A DNA stretch of 64,000 nt, taken from SCTD01 sp963781675 (GTDB taxonomy: Bacteria; Actinomycetota; Actinomycetes; Mycobacteriales; SCTD01). Numbering within the stretch: position 1 is the first letter of the stretch; each line of letters begins with the position of its first letter. Below, piece by piece: positions 33,831 to 41,867 of the stretch. The position numbers and the translations under genes were made by a program. Under the pieces are notes generated by a model that saw only the letters and a list, made by a program, of their open reading frames with translations, did not search any database and was not told where the DNA came from. The DNA lies in the NCBI GenBank assembly GCA_963781675.1, contig CAWAGF010000001.1:496001-560000 (forward strand). Reading direction: 5' to 3'.

Positions 33831-34292
33831 ATGGCCCTCGTCGAGCTGCTGCTCAGCCCCCTGCCCGCGCACGTCCGGACCGCCCGGCTCGTCGTGGTCG
33901 CTGCCGCGCGCCGTGCCGGCCTCGACGACGAGCTGGTGGACGAGCTGCGCCTCGCGCTCGGCGAGGCCTGCTCCCGGGCGGTCGGGCTGCACGCCCGGCA
34001 CGCCCCCGACGTGCCGGTGAAGGTCACGGTCGACGACCGCCCCGGCAGCCTGGTCGTGACCGTCACCGACGCCGGCCCGGCCGCCGGGCCGGCGTCGGAC
34101 GACGTGGTCGAGGACCTGTTCGAGGACGGCGCGTCGGAGGAGCTGGTCGACCCGGACGTCGCGCTGGCCGTCCTGACCGGCCTGCTCGACGCGGTGGAGA
34201 TCGTCCCCACCGAGAGCGGGACGACGATCACCATGAACTGGCCGCTGCCGGTCGGCGCTGCTCCGGGCGCCACGGCCGTCGCCACCTCCTGA
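33831..34292 (+). CDS. Anti-sigma factor, RsbW-like HATPase, partner of BldG
   Basis: The 153-residue protein has a Bergerat-type ATPase layout: helix VDELRLALGEACSRAVGLH (about 42-60), strand, then VTVTDAGP. The N-box position that normally carries Asn (E-A-x-x-N) has Arg here (EACSR), and the glycine-rich G boxes are weak, so ATP hydrolysis and kinase activity are doubtful. It should bind both BldG and one or more sigma factors. ATG 22 nt after bldG, with GGAAGAAG as SD. The gene ends in a 14-bp repeat that carries its stop codon. Confidence 0.83.
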   Translation: MALVELLLSPLPAHVRTARLVVVAAARRAGLDDELVDELRLALGEACSRAVGLHARHAPDVPVKVTVDDRPGSLVVTVTDAGPAAGPASDDVVEDLFEDGASEELVDPDVALAVLTGLLDAVEIVPTESGTTITMNWPLPVGAAPGATAVATS

Positions 34293-34353
34293 GCCTCCAC
34301 CTCCTGAGCCGACCGCCGGCGGCCGCGCCCCTCCGGGCGCCACCTCCTGAGCC
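34282..34353. repeat. Three direct copies of a 14-bp unit at the gene end
   Basis: CCACCTCCTGAGCC occurs at 34282-34295, 34297-34310 and 34340-34353. The first copy contains the TGA of the anti-sigma gene. CTCCGGGCGCCAC is also duplicated (34261 and 34331), so the whole gene end seems to have been partly copied. Confidence 0.8.
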
Positions 34354-34416
34354 CGCCGCCGGCCCGCCGCGCCCGTCCGCAGTGACGACGGCCACCTGAT
34401 CGTCGGTATGCTCCCG

Positions 34417-34532
34417 CCGCCCGGTACGCCGGGTGGTCCGCCCTGCCCGGGTTCGCCCCGGTACGGCGGGTCCTTCCGGCCTGCCTCGCCGACCCGGCGG
34501 GGAGGCCGTCCGCCCGTGCTGTCCACGGGCGG
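34417..34532 (+). promoter_or_regulatory. Hairpin-rich leader of hppA
   Basis: Two stems stand out: CCGCCCGG-TACG-CCGGGTGG (34417-34436, one G-U pair) and CCGCCCGTG-CTGTC-CACGGGCGG (34510-34532). The second ends shortly before the SD AGGAGG of hppA. They may terminate bldG-operon transcripts or form a structured 5' leader; no known riboswitch pattern is recognised. Confidence 0.4.
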
Positions 34533-34564
34533 TCAGGCTGCACCGCACAGGAGGACCGTCCGCC

Positions 34565-36866
34565 TTGATCAGCTCCACGTCCCTCGCCGCCAACGGCGAG
34601 GATCTGGCCACCCTCGCAGGGGGCACCGACACGACCATCGTCGTGCTCATCCTGCTGACGTCGCTCGTCGCGCTCGGCTTCGCCGGGCTGTTCGCCAAGG
34701 AGGTCCTGGCCGCGGGTCAGGGCACCCCGAAGATGATCGAGATCGCCAAGGCGGTCCAGGAGGGCGCGGCGGCGTACCTGAACCGCCAGTTCAAGACCCT
34801 GGCCGTCTTCGCCGGACTGGTCTTCCTGCTGCTGTTCCTGCTCCCGGCCGACGACACGTCGGTGCGTGTCGGGCGCCCGATCTTCTTCCTCGTCGGCGCG
34901 ACCTTCTCCGCGCTGGTCGGCTTCATCGGCATGACGCTGGCGACCCGCACCAACCTGCGCGTCGCGAACGCCGCCAACGAGTCCGGCACCAAGCGCGCGC
35001 TGCGCCTGGCCTTCCGCGCCGGTGGCGTCGTCGGCATGTTCACGGTCGGCCTCGGCCTGCTCGGCGCGACGCTCGTCCTGCTGATCTACAAGCGAGGACG
35101 CGCCCCGCGTGCTCGAGGGCTTCGCCTTCGGCGGCGCGCTGCTCGCGATGTTCATGCGCGTCGGCGGCGGCATCTTCACCAAGGCCGCTGACGTCGGCGC
35201 CGACCTCGTCGGCAAGGTCGAGCAGGGCATCCCCGAGGACGACCCCCGCAACGCCGCGACCATCGCGGACAACGTCGGCGACAACGTCGGCGACTGCGCC
35301 GGCATGGCGGCCGACCTGTTCGAGTCGTACGCCGTGACGCTCGTCGCCGCGCTCATCCTCGGACAGGTGGCCTTCGGCCAGCAGGGCCTGGTCTTCCCGC
35401 TCATCGTCCCGGCGATCGGCGTCCTGACCGCCCTCGTCGGCATCTACGGCACCTCGCCCCGCGACGGCGACCGCAACGGCATGAACGCGATCAACCGCGG
35501 CTTCTTCCTGTCGGCGGTCGTGTCCGCCGTGCTCGTCGCGATCGCGGCCTTCCTCTACCTGCCGGCCACCTTCGCCGAGCTCGACGGCGGCACCGAGTCC
35601 GACAGCAACCCGCGGTCGGTCGCCATCGGCGCCGTGATCATCGGCATCGTGCTGGCCAGCCTCATCCAGGTGCTGACCGGCTACTTCACCGAGACCAACC
35701 GCAAGCCCGTGCGCGAGATCGGCAAGAGCTCGCTCACCGGCCCGGCCACCGTCATCCTCGCCGGCATCAGCGTCGGCCTGGAGAGCGCGGTCTACTCCGC
35801 GCTGCTCATCGGCGGGGCGGTCTACGCGGCCTTCCTGCTCGGCGGCGGCTCGACCGTCGTCGCGCTGTTCGCCGTCGCGCTGGCGGGCACCGGCCTGCTC
35901 ACCACGGTCGGCGTCATCGTCGCGATGGACACCTTCGGCCCGATCAGCGACAACGCGCAGGGCATCGCCGAGATGTCCGGCGAGGTCACCGCCGAGGGCG
36001 CCCTCGTCCTCACCAGCCTCGACGCGGTCGGCAACACGACCAAGGCCATCACCAAGGGCATCGCGATCGCGACGGCGGTGCTCGCCGCCACCGCGCTGTT
36101 CGGGTCGTTCCGCACCGAGGTCGAGCGGGCGCTCGTCGAGGCCGGGTCCACGGCCCCGTTCTCGCTGTCGATCGAGAAGCCGAACCTGCTGTTCGGCCTG
36201 ATCATCGGCGCGGCTGTCGTCTTCCTGTTCTCGGGCCTGGCCATCCAGGCCGTGTCCCGCGCCGCCGGCCGCGTGGTGTTCGAGGTGCGCGAGCAGTTCC
36301 GGACCAAGCCCGGGATCATGGACTACTCGGAGAAGCCGGACTACGCCCGCGTCGTCGACATCTGCACCAAGGACTCGCTGCGCGAGCTGGCCACCCCCGG
36401 CCTGCTGGCGGTCCTGTCGCCGATCGCCGTCGGCTTCGCCCTGGGCTACCAGCCGCTCGGCGCGTTCCTGGCCGGCGCCATCGCGGCCGGCGTCCTCATG
36501 GCCGTCTTCCTGTCGAACTCCGGCGGCGCCTGGGACAACGCCAAGAAGCTCGTCGAGGACGGCACGCACGGCGGCAAGGGCTCGCCGGCGCACGAGGCGA
36601 CGATCATCGGCGACACCGTCGGCGACCCGTTCAAGGACACGGCCGGCCCGGCGCTGAACCCGCTGATCAAGGTCATGAACCTGGTCGCGCTGCTCATCGC
36701 CCCGGTCGTCGTCCAGTACGGCATCGGCGAGGACGCCAACCTCGGCGTCCGCTTCGTCATCGCGGCCCTGGCCATCGCCGGCATCGTCACGGCCGTGACG
36801 ATCAGCAACAAGCGCAGCGTCGCCGGCGCTGTCGAGATCGCCGAGAGCAGCAGCGTCACCGGCTAG
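34565..36866 (+). pseudogene. hppA: Membrane H+-translocating pyrophosphatase, frame-interrupted by one base
   Basis: About 766 residues and sixteen helices when read through. Pyrophosphate and Mg2+ sites are intact: GGGIFTKAADVGADLVGK, DDPRNAATIADNVGDNVGDC and the late DTVGDPFKDTAGPALNP. GNTTKAITKG carries Lys where K+-dependent enzymes have Ala, so it is the K+-independent class that pumps H+ with PPi energy. TTG start at 34565 with AGGAGG 11 nt upstream. Near 35091 an extra C (AAG-C-GAGGAC) shifts the frame by +1; removing it restores LLIYKEDAPRVLEGFAFGG. Probably intact in the organism. Pairs functionally with the soluble pyrophosphatase at 62.7 kb. Confidence 0.92.
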
Positions 36867-36878
36867 TCCTGCTCCCGT

Positions 36879-36916
36879 CCGCGGCCCGTCCCCAGCACGT
36901 CGGGGGCGGGCCGCGG
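36879..36916 (+). terminator. Terminator of hppA
   Basis: A 15-bp stem (36879-36893 with 36902-36916; core CCGCGGCCCG / CGGGCCGCGG, one T-G pair) with an 8-nt loop, 12 nt after the stop codon. The following 217 bp to the surface-protein gene contain no gene. Confidence 0.85.
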
Positions 36917-37133
36917 TCCGTTTCGCACCCTTTGCGCCACTCGCTCGTTGGACCTGCGACGACGCCGTACGGCCTCCGGACGGCGCGTTACGCAGCGTCG
37001 CGGCGGGGTAGTCGGAGCGTGAGCGGCACCGGGCGCGAGGTTGCGTCCCCTGACCCGTTGCTCAAGTGCGGCCAGCCGGCCGTCGATCATGACCGTCGTC
37101 GTCCCGGTTCGCCCCGGTCTGAGGAGCACACTC

Positions 37134-38403
37134 GTGAACGTCGCCCGCAAGACCCTCGCCAGCGCCGCGGCGCTCGCCCTGGCCGCGCTCGTCGTCGGCC
37201 CCGCGTCCCCCGCGGCGGCCCAGACGGCCCCGGCCGGCGGCTTCGCCGACGCCAAGGGGATCATCGTCGACCTGACGGTGCTGACCGCCGTGCCGCTGCC
37301 GGGCGTCCTCGGCAACACGCCGCTGGACCCGAACACCTTCTCGACGTCGAGCCAGAGCTGCCCGCCCCAGCAGCCCGAGCCGGCGACGAACACGTTCCTC
37401 GACGTGCCGGCCGCGCCCGCCGCCACCGCGGCGACCGTCAGCACCATGGCCGGCGCGCGCTGCGACGCGCCCGCCGCCGTGGCGTCCGCGCAGACCGAGG
37501 GGCTGGCCGCGCTCATCAACGCCGGCGTCCCCACGATCACCGCGGACGTCATCCGCGCGCAGGCCAACAGCGACTGCGCCGCCGCGCCGAACGCCGCGGG
37601 CTCGCTGTTCGCGAACCTCAGCATCGCCGGCACCCCCGTGCCGCTCGGCCCGCTCGGCGTGCCGGAGCCCAACACCCGGATCGACATCCCGGGCGTGGCC
37701 ACCGTCATCGTCAACGAGCAGCACCCCACCGCCACCGGCCGCGGCATCGTGGTCAACGGCCTGCACGTCATCGGCGCGAGCCCGCTGCTGCGCGGCGACC
37801 TGGTCATCAGCCACGCCGTCAGCGGCGTGACCTGCCCGAACGGCAAGGGCTCCGAGATCGGCGAGGGCCTCGCCGCGCCGGACATCACCTTCGACAAGGA
37901 CGCCACCCCGACGACCGCCAAGGCCGGCGACACGGTGACGTACGACGCGACCGTGACGAACACCAGCCAGGAGCCGTGCGACGTCATCTCCTTCGTCGAC
38001 CACCTGAACCCGGTCTTCGAGCTCGTCTCCACCTCCGGCGGCTTCGGTGACGCGGCGGACGACCCGGCGCCGGTGCGCGCCGACGAGGGCCAGGACGTCG
38101 TGCTGCGCCCGACCGACGTCACCATCGCCGCCGGCGCCTCGGTCAAGCAGCAGATCGTCGTCACGCTGCGGGGCGACGTGCAGCCCGGCACCTACTACAA
38201 CAACCTCGAGATCTTCTGCGCCGTGAACGGCAACTTCGCCAGCGGCCCGCTCGCGCCCGGTGACGGTGCCCGCCGCCGCCCCGCCGGTCATCGCGCCGGC
38301 GCCGGTAGAGCTGCCGCGCACCGGTACGGCTCCGCTGCTCGCGCTCGGCGCGCTGCTGCTGGTCGGCGCCGGGCTCGGCGTCCGCCGGATCGCGCTCCGC
38401 TAG
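37134..38403 (+). CDS. Secreted LPXTG surface protein, C-terminal frameshift
   Basis: GTG with SD GAGGAG. The protein has a Sec signal (about 1-31, ASPAAAQ), a Cys-containing region of about 230 residues, and a DUF11-like beta domain (about 258-365: ITFDKDATPTTAKAGDTVTY). Near 38259 an extra G shifts the frame; in the restored frame the end reads PAPVELPRTGTAPLLALG, a hydrophobic stretch, then RRIALR and TAG at 38401-38403. That is a full sortase signal: LPRTG, membrane helix, basic tail. Without the correction the frame would run on into the methyltransferase gene. Role unknown; surface display is likely. Confidence 0.8.
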
Positions 38404-38414
38404 AACTGCCCGTC

Positions 38415-38452
38415 CCGACGGGGCGTCCTCCTGCGGGAGGGCGCCCCGTCGG
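38415..38452 (+). terminator. Terminator of the LPXTG gene
   Basis: Stem CCGACGGGGCG / CGCCCCGTCGG extended inside by CCTCC / GGAGG around a TGC-type loop, 12 nt after the stop. A -10 element for the next gene begins 7 nt later. Confidence 0.85.
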
Positions 38453-38458
38453 CGTCGG

Positions 38459-38464
38459 TAGCGT
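38459..38464 (+). promoter_or_regulatory. Putative leaderless -10 element of the methyltransferase
   Basis: TAGCGT ends 7 nt before the GTG at 38472 with no SD. Confidence 0.5.
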
Positions 38465-38471
38465 CGCGCCG

Positions 38472-39905
38472 GTGACCCGCGCGCTGCCCGACCCCGAGGC
38501 CCTGCTCGCCGACGCCCCGCTGGTGTGGGCGGCGCTGCAGACCGCGGGCTGGTCCGCGGCCGCCCTCGACGAGCTGCTCGGCGTCACCGCACGCACCCAC
38601 CTCGACCGCGACGAGCTGGCCCCGCTCCTGCGCCGGACGGCAGGGGGCAGCGCCCTCGAGGTGCTGGCCCGGCTGTTCGTCCTCGGCACCGGCGTCGACC
38701 TCAAGCAGGCCCGGCGGGCGGGCGTGCCGGAGTCGTGGCTGGTCCCGGACGGCTTCGACGTGGCGGCGGCGGTGCGGCTGCAGCCGGTCGTGCACGGCGG
38801 GGTCGAGGTGCTGGTCGCGCACGACCCCGGCCGGGCGGCCACCGGCGTCGCCCGCGACCAGGTGCTCGGCGTCGGGGCGGCCTCGCTCACCCTCGCGGCG
38901 GCGACGCCCCGCGCGCACGTCGGCCGGACGCTCGACCTCGGCGCGGGCTCCGGCATCCAGGCCCTGCTCGCGGAGGACCACAGCGACGTCGTCGTGGCGA
39001 CCGACAGCAACCCCCGCGCCGCGGCGTACACCCGGCTGTCGGCGGCGCTCGGCGGGCGGGACGTCGAGGCCCGCACGGGCAGCCTGCTCGAGCCGGTGCA
39101 GGGGCAGGCGTACGACCTGGTGGTCTCGAACCCGCCGTTCGTCATCGGGCCCGGCTCCGGCTACACCTACCGCGACGGCGGGATGGACGGCGACGAGCTG
39201 TGCCGGCGGCTGGTCGGCGAGCTGCCGACCGTGCTCGCGCCGGGCGGCCATGCGGTGCTGCTCGCGAACTGGCTGCACGTCGAGGGCGAGGACGGCGACG
39301 CGCGGGTGCTGTCGTGGTTCGGTCCGGACGTGGACGGCTGGGTGGTGCAGCGCGAGCTGGCGGCGCCGGAGGACTACGCGACGGCCTGGCTGCGGGACAC
39401 CGACGAGGGCGCGCGCTTCGACGAGCTGTACGAGGACTGGCTCGACTGGTTCGCCGAGCGACGGGTGGAGGCGGTCGCGTTCGGCGTCCTGGCGCTGCGG
39501 CCCGGCACCGGGCGCGTGCACCTGGACGACGCCCCGCAGCCGGTGGCGGCCACCTGGGGCGAGCAGGTCCCGGCGTTCTTCGCGCGCCAGGAGGCGCTCG
39601 ACCGGGGCGTGCTCGCCACGGCCTGGCGGCTGCGCGAGGACGTCCGGCTGCACCAGGTGGCGCAGCGCTCCGAGGAGGGCTGGATCGCGCAGACGCAGCT
39701 CCTGCAGCAGGAGGCCGGCCTGCGCTGGTCAGGCGGGGTCGACGTCTACGGGGCGACGCTGCTCGCCGGCTGCGACGGCAGCCGCCGGCTCGGGGAGCTG
39801 CTGGCCGTGCTGGCCTCCGCTGCCGGGCTCACCGACGGCGAGGCCGCCGAGCAGGTCGTTCCGGTCGTCGAGCGCCTCGTCCAGCAGGGCTTCCTCGTCC
39901 CCTGA
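38472..39905 (+). CDS. N-methyltransferase (class I, NPPF type)
   Basis: The 477-residue protein has an N-terminal region without a clear catalytic motif (about 1-150), an AdoMet-binding Rossmann domain (TLDLGAGSGIQALLA near 157) and the catalytic VVSNPPFVIG near 220. NPPF is used by enzymes that methylate exocyclic amines of rRNA guanine (RsmC/RlmG) or glutamine (PrmC). The long C-terminal half includes a winged-helix-like region (VYGATLLAGCDGSRRLGELL). The gene sits between hppA and topA in Streptomyces as well. The substrate is not known to me. Confidence 0.85.
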   Translation: MTRALPDPEALLADAPLVWAALQTAGWSAAALDELLGVTARTHLDRDELAPLLRRTAGGSALEVLARLFVLGTGVDLKQARRAGVPESWLVPDGFDVAAAVRLQPVVHGGVEVLVAHDPGRAATGVARDQVLGVGAASLTLAAATPRAHVGRTLDLGAGSGIQALLAEDHSDVVVATDSNPRAAAYTRLSAALGGRDVEARTGSLLEPVQGQAYDLVVSNPPFVIGPGSGYTYRDGGMDGDELCRRLVGELPTVLAPGGHAVLLANWLHVEGEDGDARVLSWFGPDVDGWVVQRELAAPEDYATAWLRDTDEGARFDELYEDWLDWFAERRVEAVAFGVLALRPGTGRVHLDDAPQPVAATWGEQVPAFFARQEALDRGVLATAWRLREDVRLHQVAQRSEEGWIAQTQLLQQEAGLRWSGGVDVYGATLLAGCDGSRRLGELLAVLASAAGLTDGEAAEQVVPVVERLVQQGFLVP

Positions 39906-41138
39906 GCGCGGCAGGCCGAGCGCGAGCAGGCCGGCGAGGAGCAGCACCAGCCCGGCGAGGGCGTACGCCGACGGCCGGCCGTACGACGCGACGATCCGCG
40001 GGTTGACCAGGTCGGCGGTCCCGCCGCCCACCATGAGGGCCAGGCTGGACGCCGAGAGAGCGGTGGCGCGCCCGCCGGAGCCCACCCGGCCGTGCAGCAC
40101 GGCGTGCAGCAGCGGCCAGGAGGCGGCGTTGCTGAGGTAGAAGCCGGCGTACGCCGCGGCCGCCAGCACGACGGTCCCGCTGCCGGCGACCCCGGCGAGG
40201 CAGAGCGCCCCGAGGACGCACAGCGCGGTCACGGCGGCCGGCGTCGAGCCGCCGGCGAGCCTGCGGGTGCGCGGCGCCAGGCCTCGCGCCGACCGCGCCG
40301 GCGAAGAACGACACGGCCATGACGACCCCGAAGACGGCGGAGCCGCCGGAGGTGCTGCCGGACAGGTCAGCGAACAGCGTCGGGCCGAGCAGCTCGAGGC
40401 TGCCCAGGCACACGCCGCAGGCCAGCGACAGCAGCATGACCCGGCGCAGCGCGTCGTCGCCGAGGGCCAGCCGCAGGGTGTCGCGCACGGTGCGCGGCAC
40501 GTCGCGCAGGCCCCCAGCAGCGCCGCGGCGGCGGACCCGGTGCGGGCCGGGCCGGTGGGCGTGACGAGCAGCAGGACGGCCGCCACCGACAGCAGGCCGA
40601 GGACGCCGGCCGCGAGGTAGGGCAGCACGAGGACCCGCTCCGAGCTGCCCTCCAGCAGCGCAGGGGTGAGCCCGCCGAGGACGGCGCCGGCGGACAGGGC
40701 CAGGCAGTCGGCGGCGCCGGCCCGGGACAGCCCGGGGGTCACGTCGGCCGCCGGGTCGGCCAGGTGGGCGGCGTCGACGTACCAGGCCTGCAGCGGCCCG
40801 GAGTCGAGCGCCCGGCCGGTGCCGAGCAGGAACGTGGCCAGCACGAAGCCGGGGACGCCGTCGGCGGTGGCGTAGGCCGCGCACGACGCGACGTGCAGCA
40901 GCCCGGACAGCGCGAGGACCGGCCGGCGGCCGAGGGCGTCCGCGAGCCCGCCCGTCGGCAGCTCCAGCAGCGCGACGGTCACGCCGTGCACCACGAAGAC
41001 CGCGCCGACCTGCGCGAGCGTCAGCCCGCGGGACAGCGCGAGCAGCACGGTCACCGGGATGGTGATGCCGACCGGCAGCCAGCGCAGCGCGGTGAGGGCG
41101 ACGTAGCGGCGGGTCGCCTGCCGGACGGTCAGGGTCAT
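39729..41138 (-). pseudogene. MFS efflux transporter, frame-interrupted twice
   Basis: About 469 codons with twelve helices when read through; MFS motif A is visible as LPTGGLADALGRRPVLALSG near residue 60. A -1 shift near 40515 (G run one base short) and a +1 shift near 40285 (one extra base) cancel, so the protein is normal before, between (VPRTVRDTLRLALGDDALRR in the middle frame) and after them. The end overlaps the convergent methyltransferase by 177 bp. ATGA overlap with the upstream repressor-like gene, so it is probably drug efflux under that regulator. Likely intact apart from sequence errors. Confidence 0.82.
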
Positions 41139-41701
41139 GAGCTGCTCCTGGGGAAGGCTGCCGTGAAGACGTTCACGACCGCCGAGCCCTGGGTCGGCTC
41201 GCGGTGGCCCGCGGCCCAGCGGTCGAGCACGGCGTAGACCTCGTCCAGCAGCGCGCGGGTCTGCGCCGGCGTGAGGTGCAGGACGTAGTCGCTGAGGCCG
41301 CTGACGCCGGACCACTCGCGCGGCTGGCTGCTCCCCATCCAGGCCCGCAGCTGGCGGCCCATCAGCTCGACCTGCAGGCGGTGCATCTGCTCCGTCGCCT
41401 CGAGGCCGCCGGGCTGGTCGACGAGCTCGTCGGGCTGCCACTCGGTCATGAGGTGCTGGGACTGCCACCAGCGCTCGCGCCGGGTGCCCCTGTCCGGCAG
41501 CTCGGCGACCAGGCCGAACTTCTCCAGCTGCCGCAGGTGGTAGCTGGTGACGCCGCTGCTCTCGCCCACCTGCTCCGCCAGCCGGCTGGAGGTGGACGGT
41601 CCGTCCACGCGCAGCATCCCCAGCAGGCGGCCGCGCAGCGGGTGGGCCAGCGCGCGCAGCACCTGCGGGTCGGTGACGTGCAGGACGGGTTCGGGAGCCA
41701 C
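41135..41701 (-). CDS. ArsR-type winged-helix transcriptional regulator
   Basis: The 188-residue protein has an N-terminal winged helix (LRALAHPLRGRLLGML, then SRLAEQVGESSGVTSYHLRQLEKFGLV as the recognition region, about 12-62) and a helical C-terminal domain of the kind found in regulators of neighbouring MFS genes. No metal-binding cysteines are present. It probably represses itself and the efflux gene through the nested inverted repeats just upstream. The GTG is probably leaderless, with TACCGT 7 nt before it. Confidence 0.85.
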   Translation of the reverse strand: MAPEPVLHVTDPQVLRALAHPLRGRLLGMLRVDGPSTSSRLAEQVGESSGVTSYHLRQLEKFGLVAELPDRGTRRERWWQSQHLMTEWQPDELVDQPGGLEATEQMHRLQVELMGRQLRAWMGSSQPREWSGVSGLSDYVLHLTPAQTRALLDEVYAVLDRWAAGHREPTQGSAVVNVFTAAFPRSSS

Positions 41702-41708
41702 GGGGAGG

Positions 41709-41714
41709 ACGGTA
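41709..41714 (-). promoter_or_regulatory. Putative leaderless -10 element of the regulator gene
   Basis: On the minus strand TACCGT ends 7 nt before the GTG. The neighbouring operator covers the expected -35 region. Confidence 0.5.
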
Positions 41715-41718
41715 CGGA

Positions 41719-41750
41719 TGCAGAGACTTCTTTGCAAGTCTTCCTCTGCA
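41719..41750. promoter_or_regulatory. Nested inverted repeats, candidate operator of the regulator/MFS pair
   Basis: Outer arms TGCAGAG (41719-41725) and CTCTGCA (41744-41750); inner arms GACTT (41725-41729) and AAGTC (41736-41740) with 6 nt between. The site starts 5 bp upstream of the -10, where a repressor would block RNA polymerase. Confidence 0.6.
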
Positions 41751-41867
41751 ACTAGGCCGGCTAACGGGTCGTGCACACTCGACGGCAGGCGCCCCGTTCG
41801 ACATCTCGTTCGGGACCGACGCACACTGCGGCCGCCACCCCCCGCACCGCGAACACCCTGGAGAAGC

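Noticed and set aside
34417..34532. A known riboswitch upstream of hppA
   Set aside because: Only two simple hairpins are present; no conserved riboswitch core sequence that I recognise is seen.
30923..35443. A 1506-codon open frame on the minus strand
   Set aside because: Only the part below 33259 is the helicase; the rest is antisense to bldG, the anti-sigma gene and hppA, and is open because of high GC.
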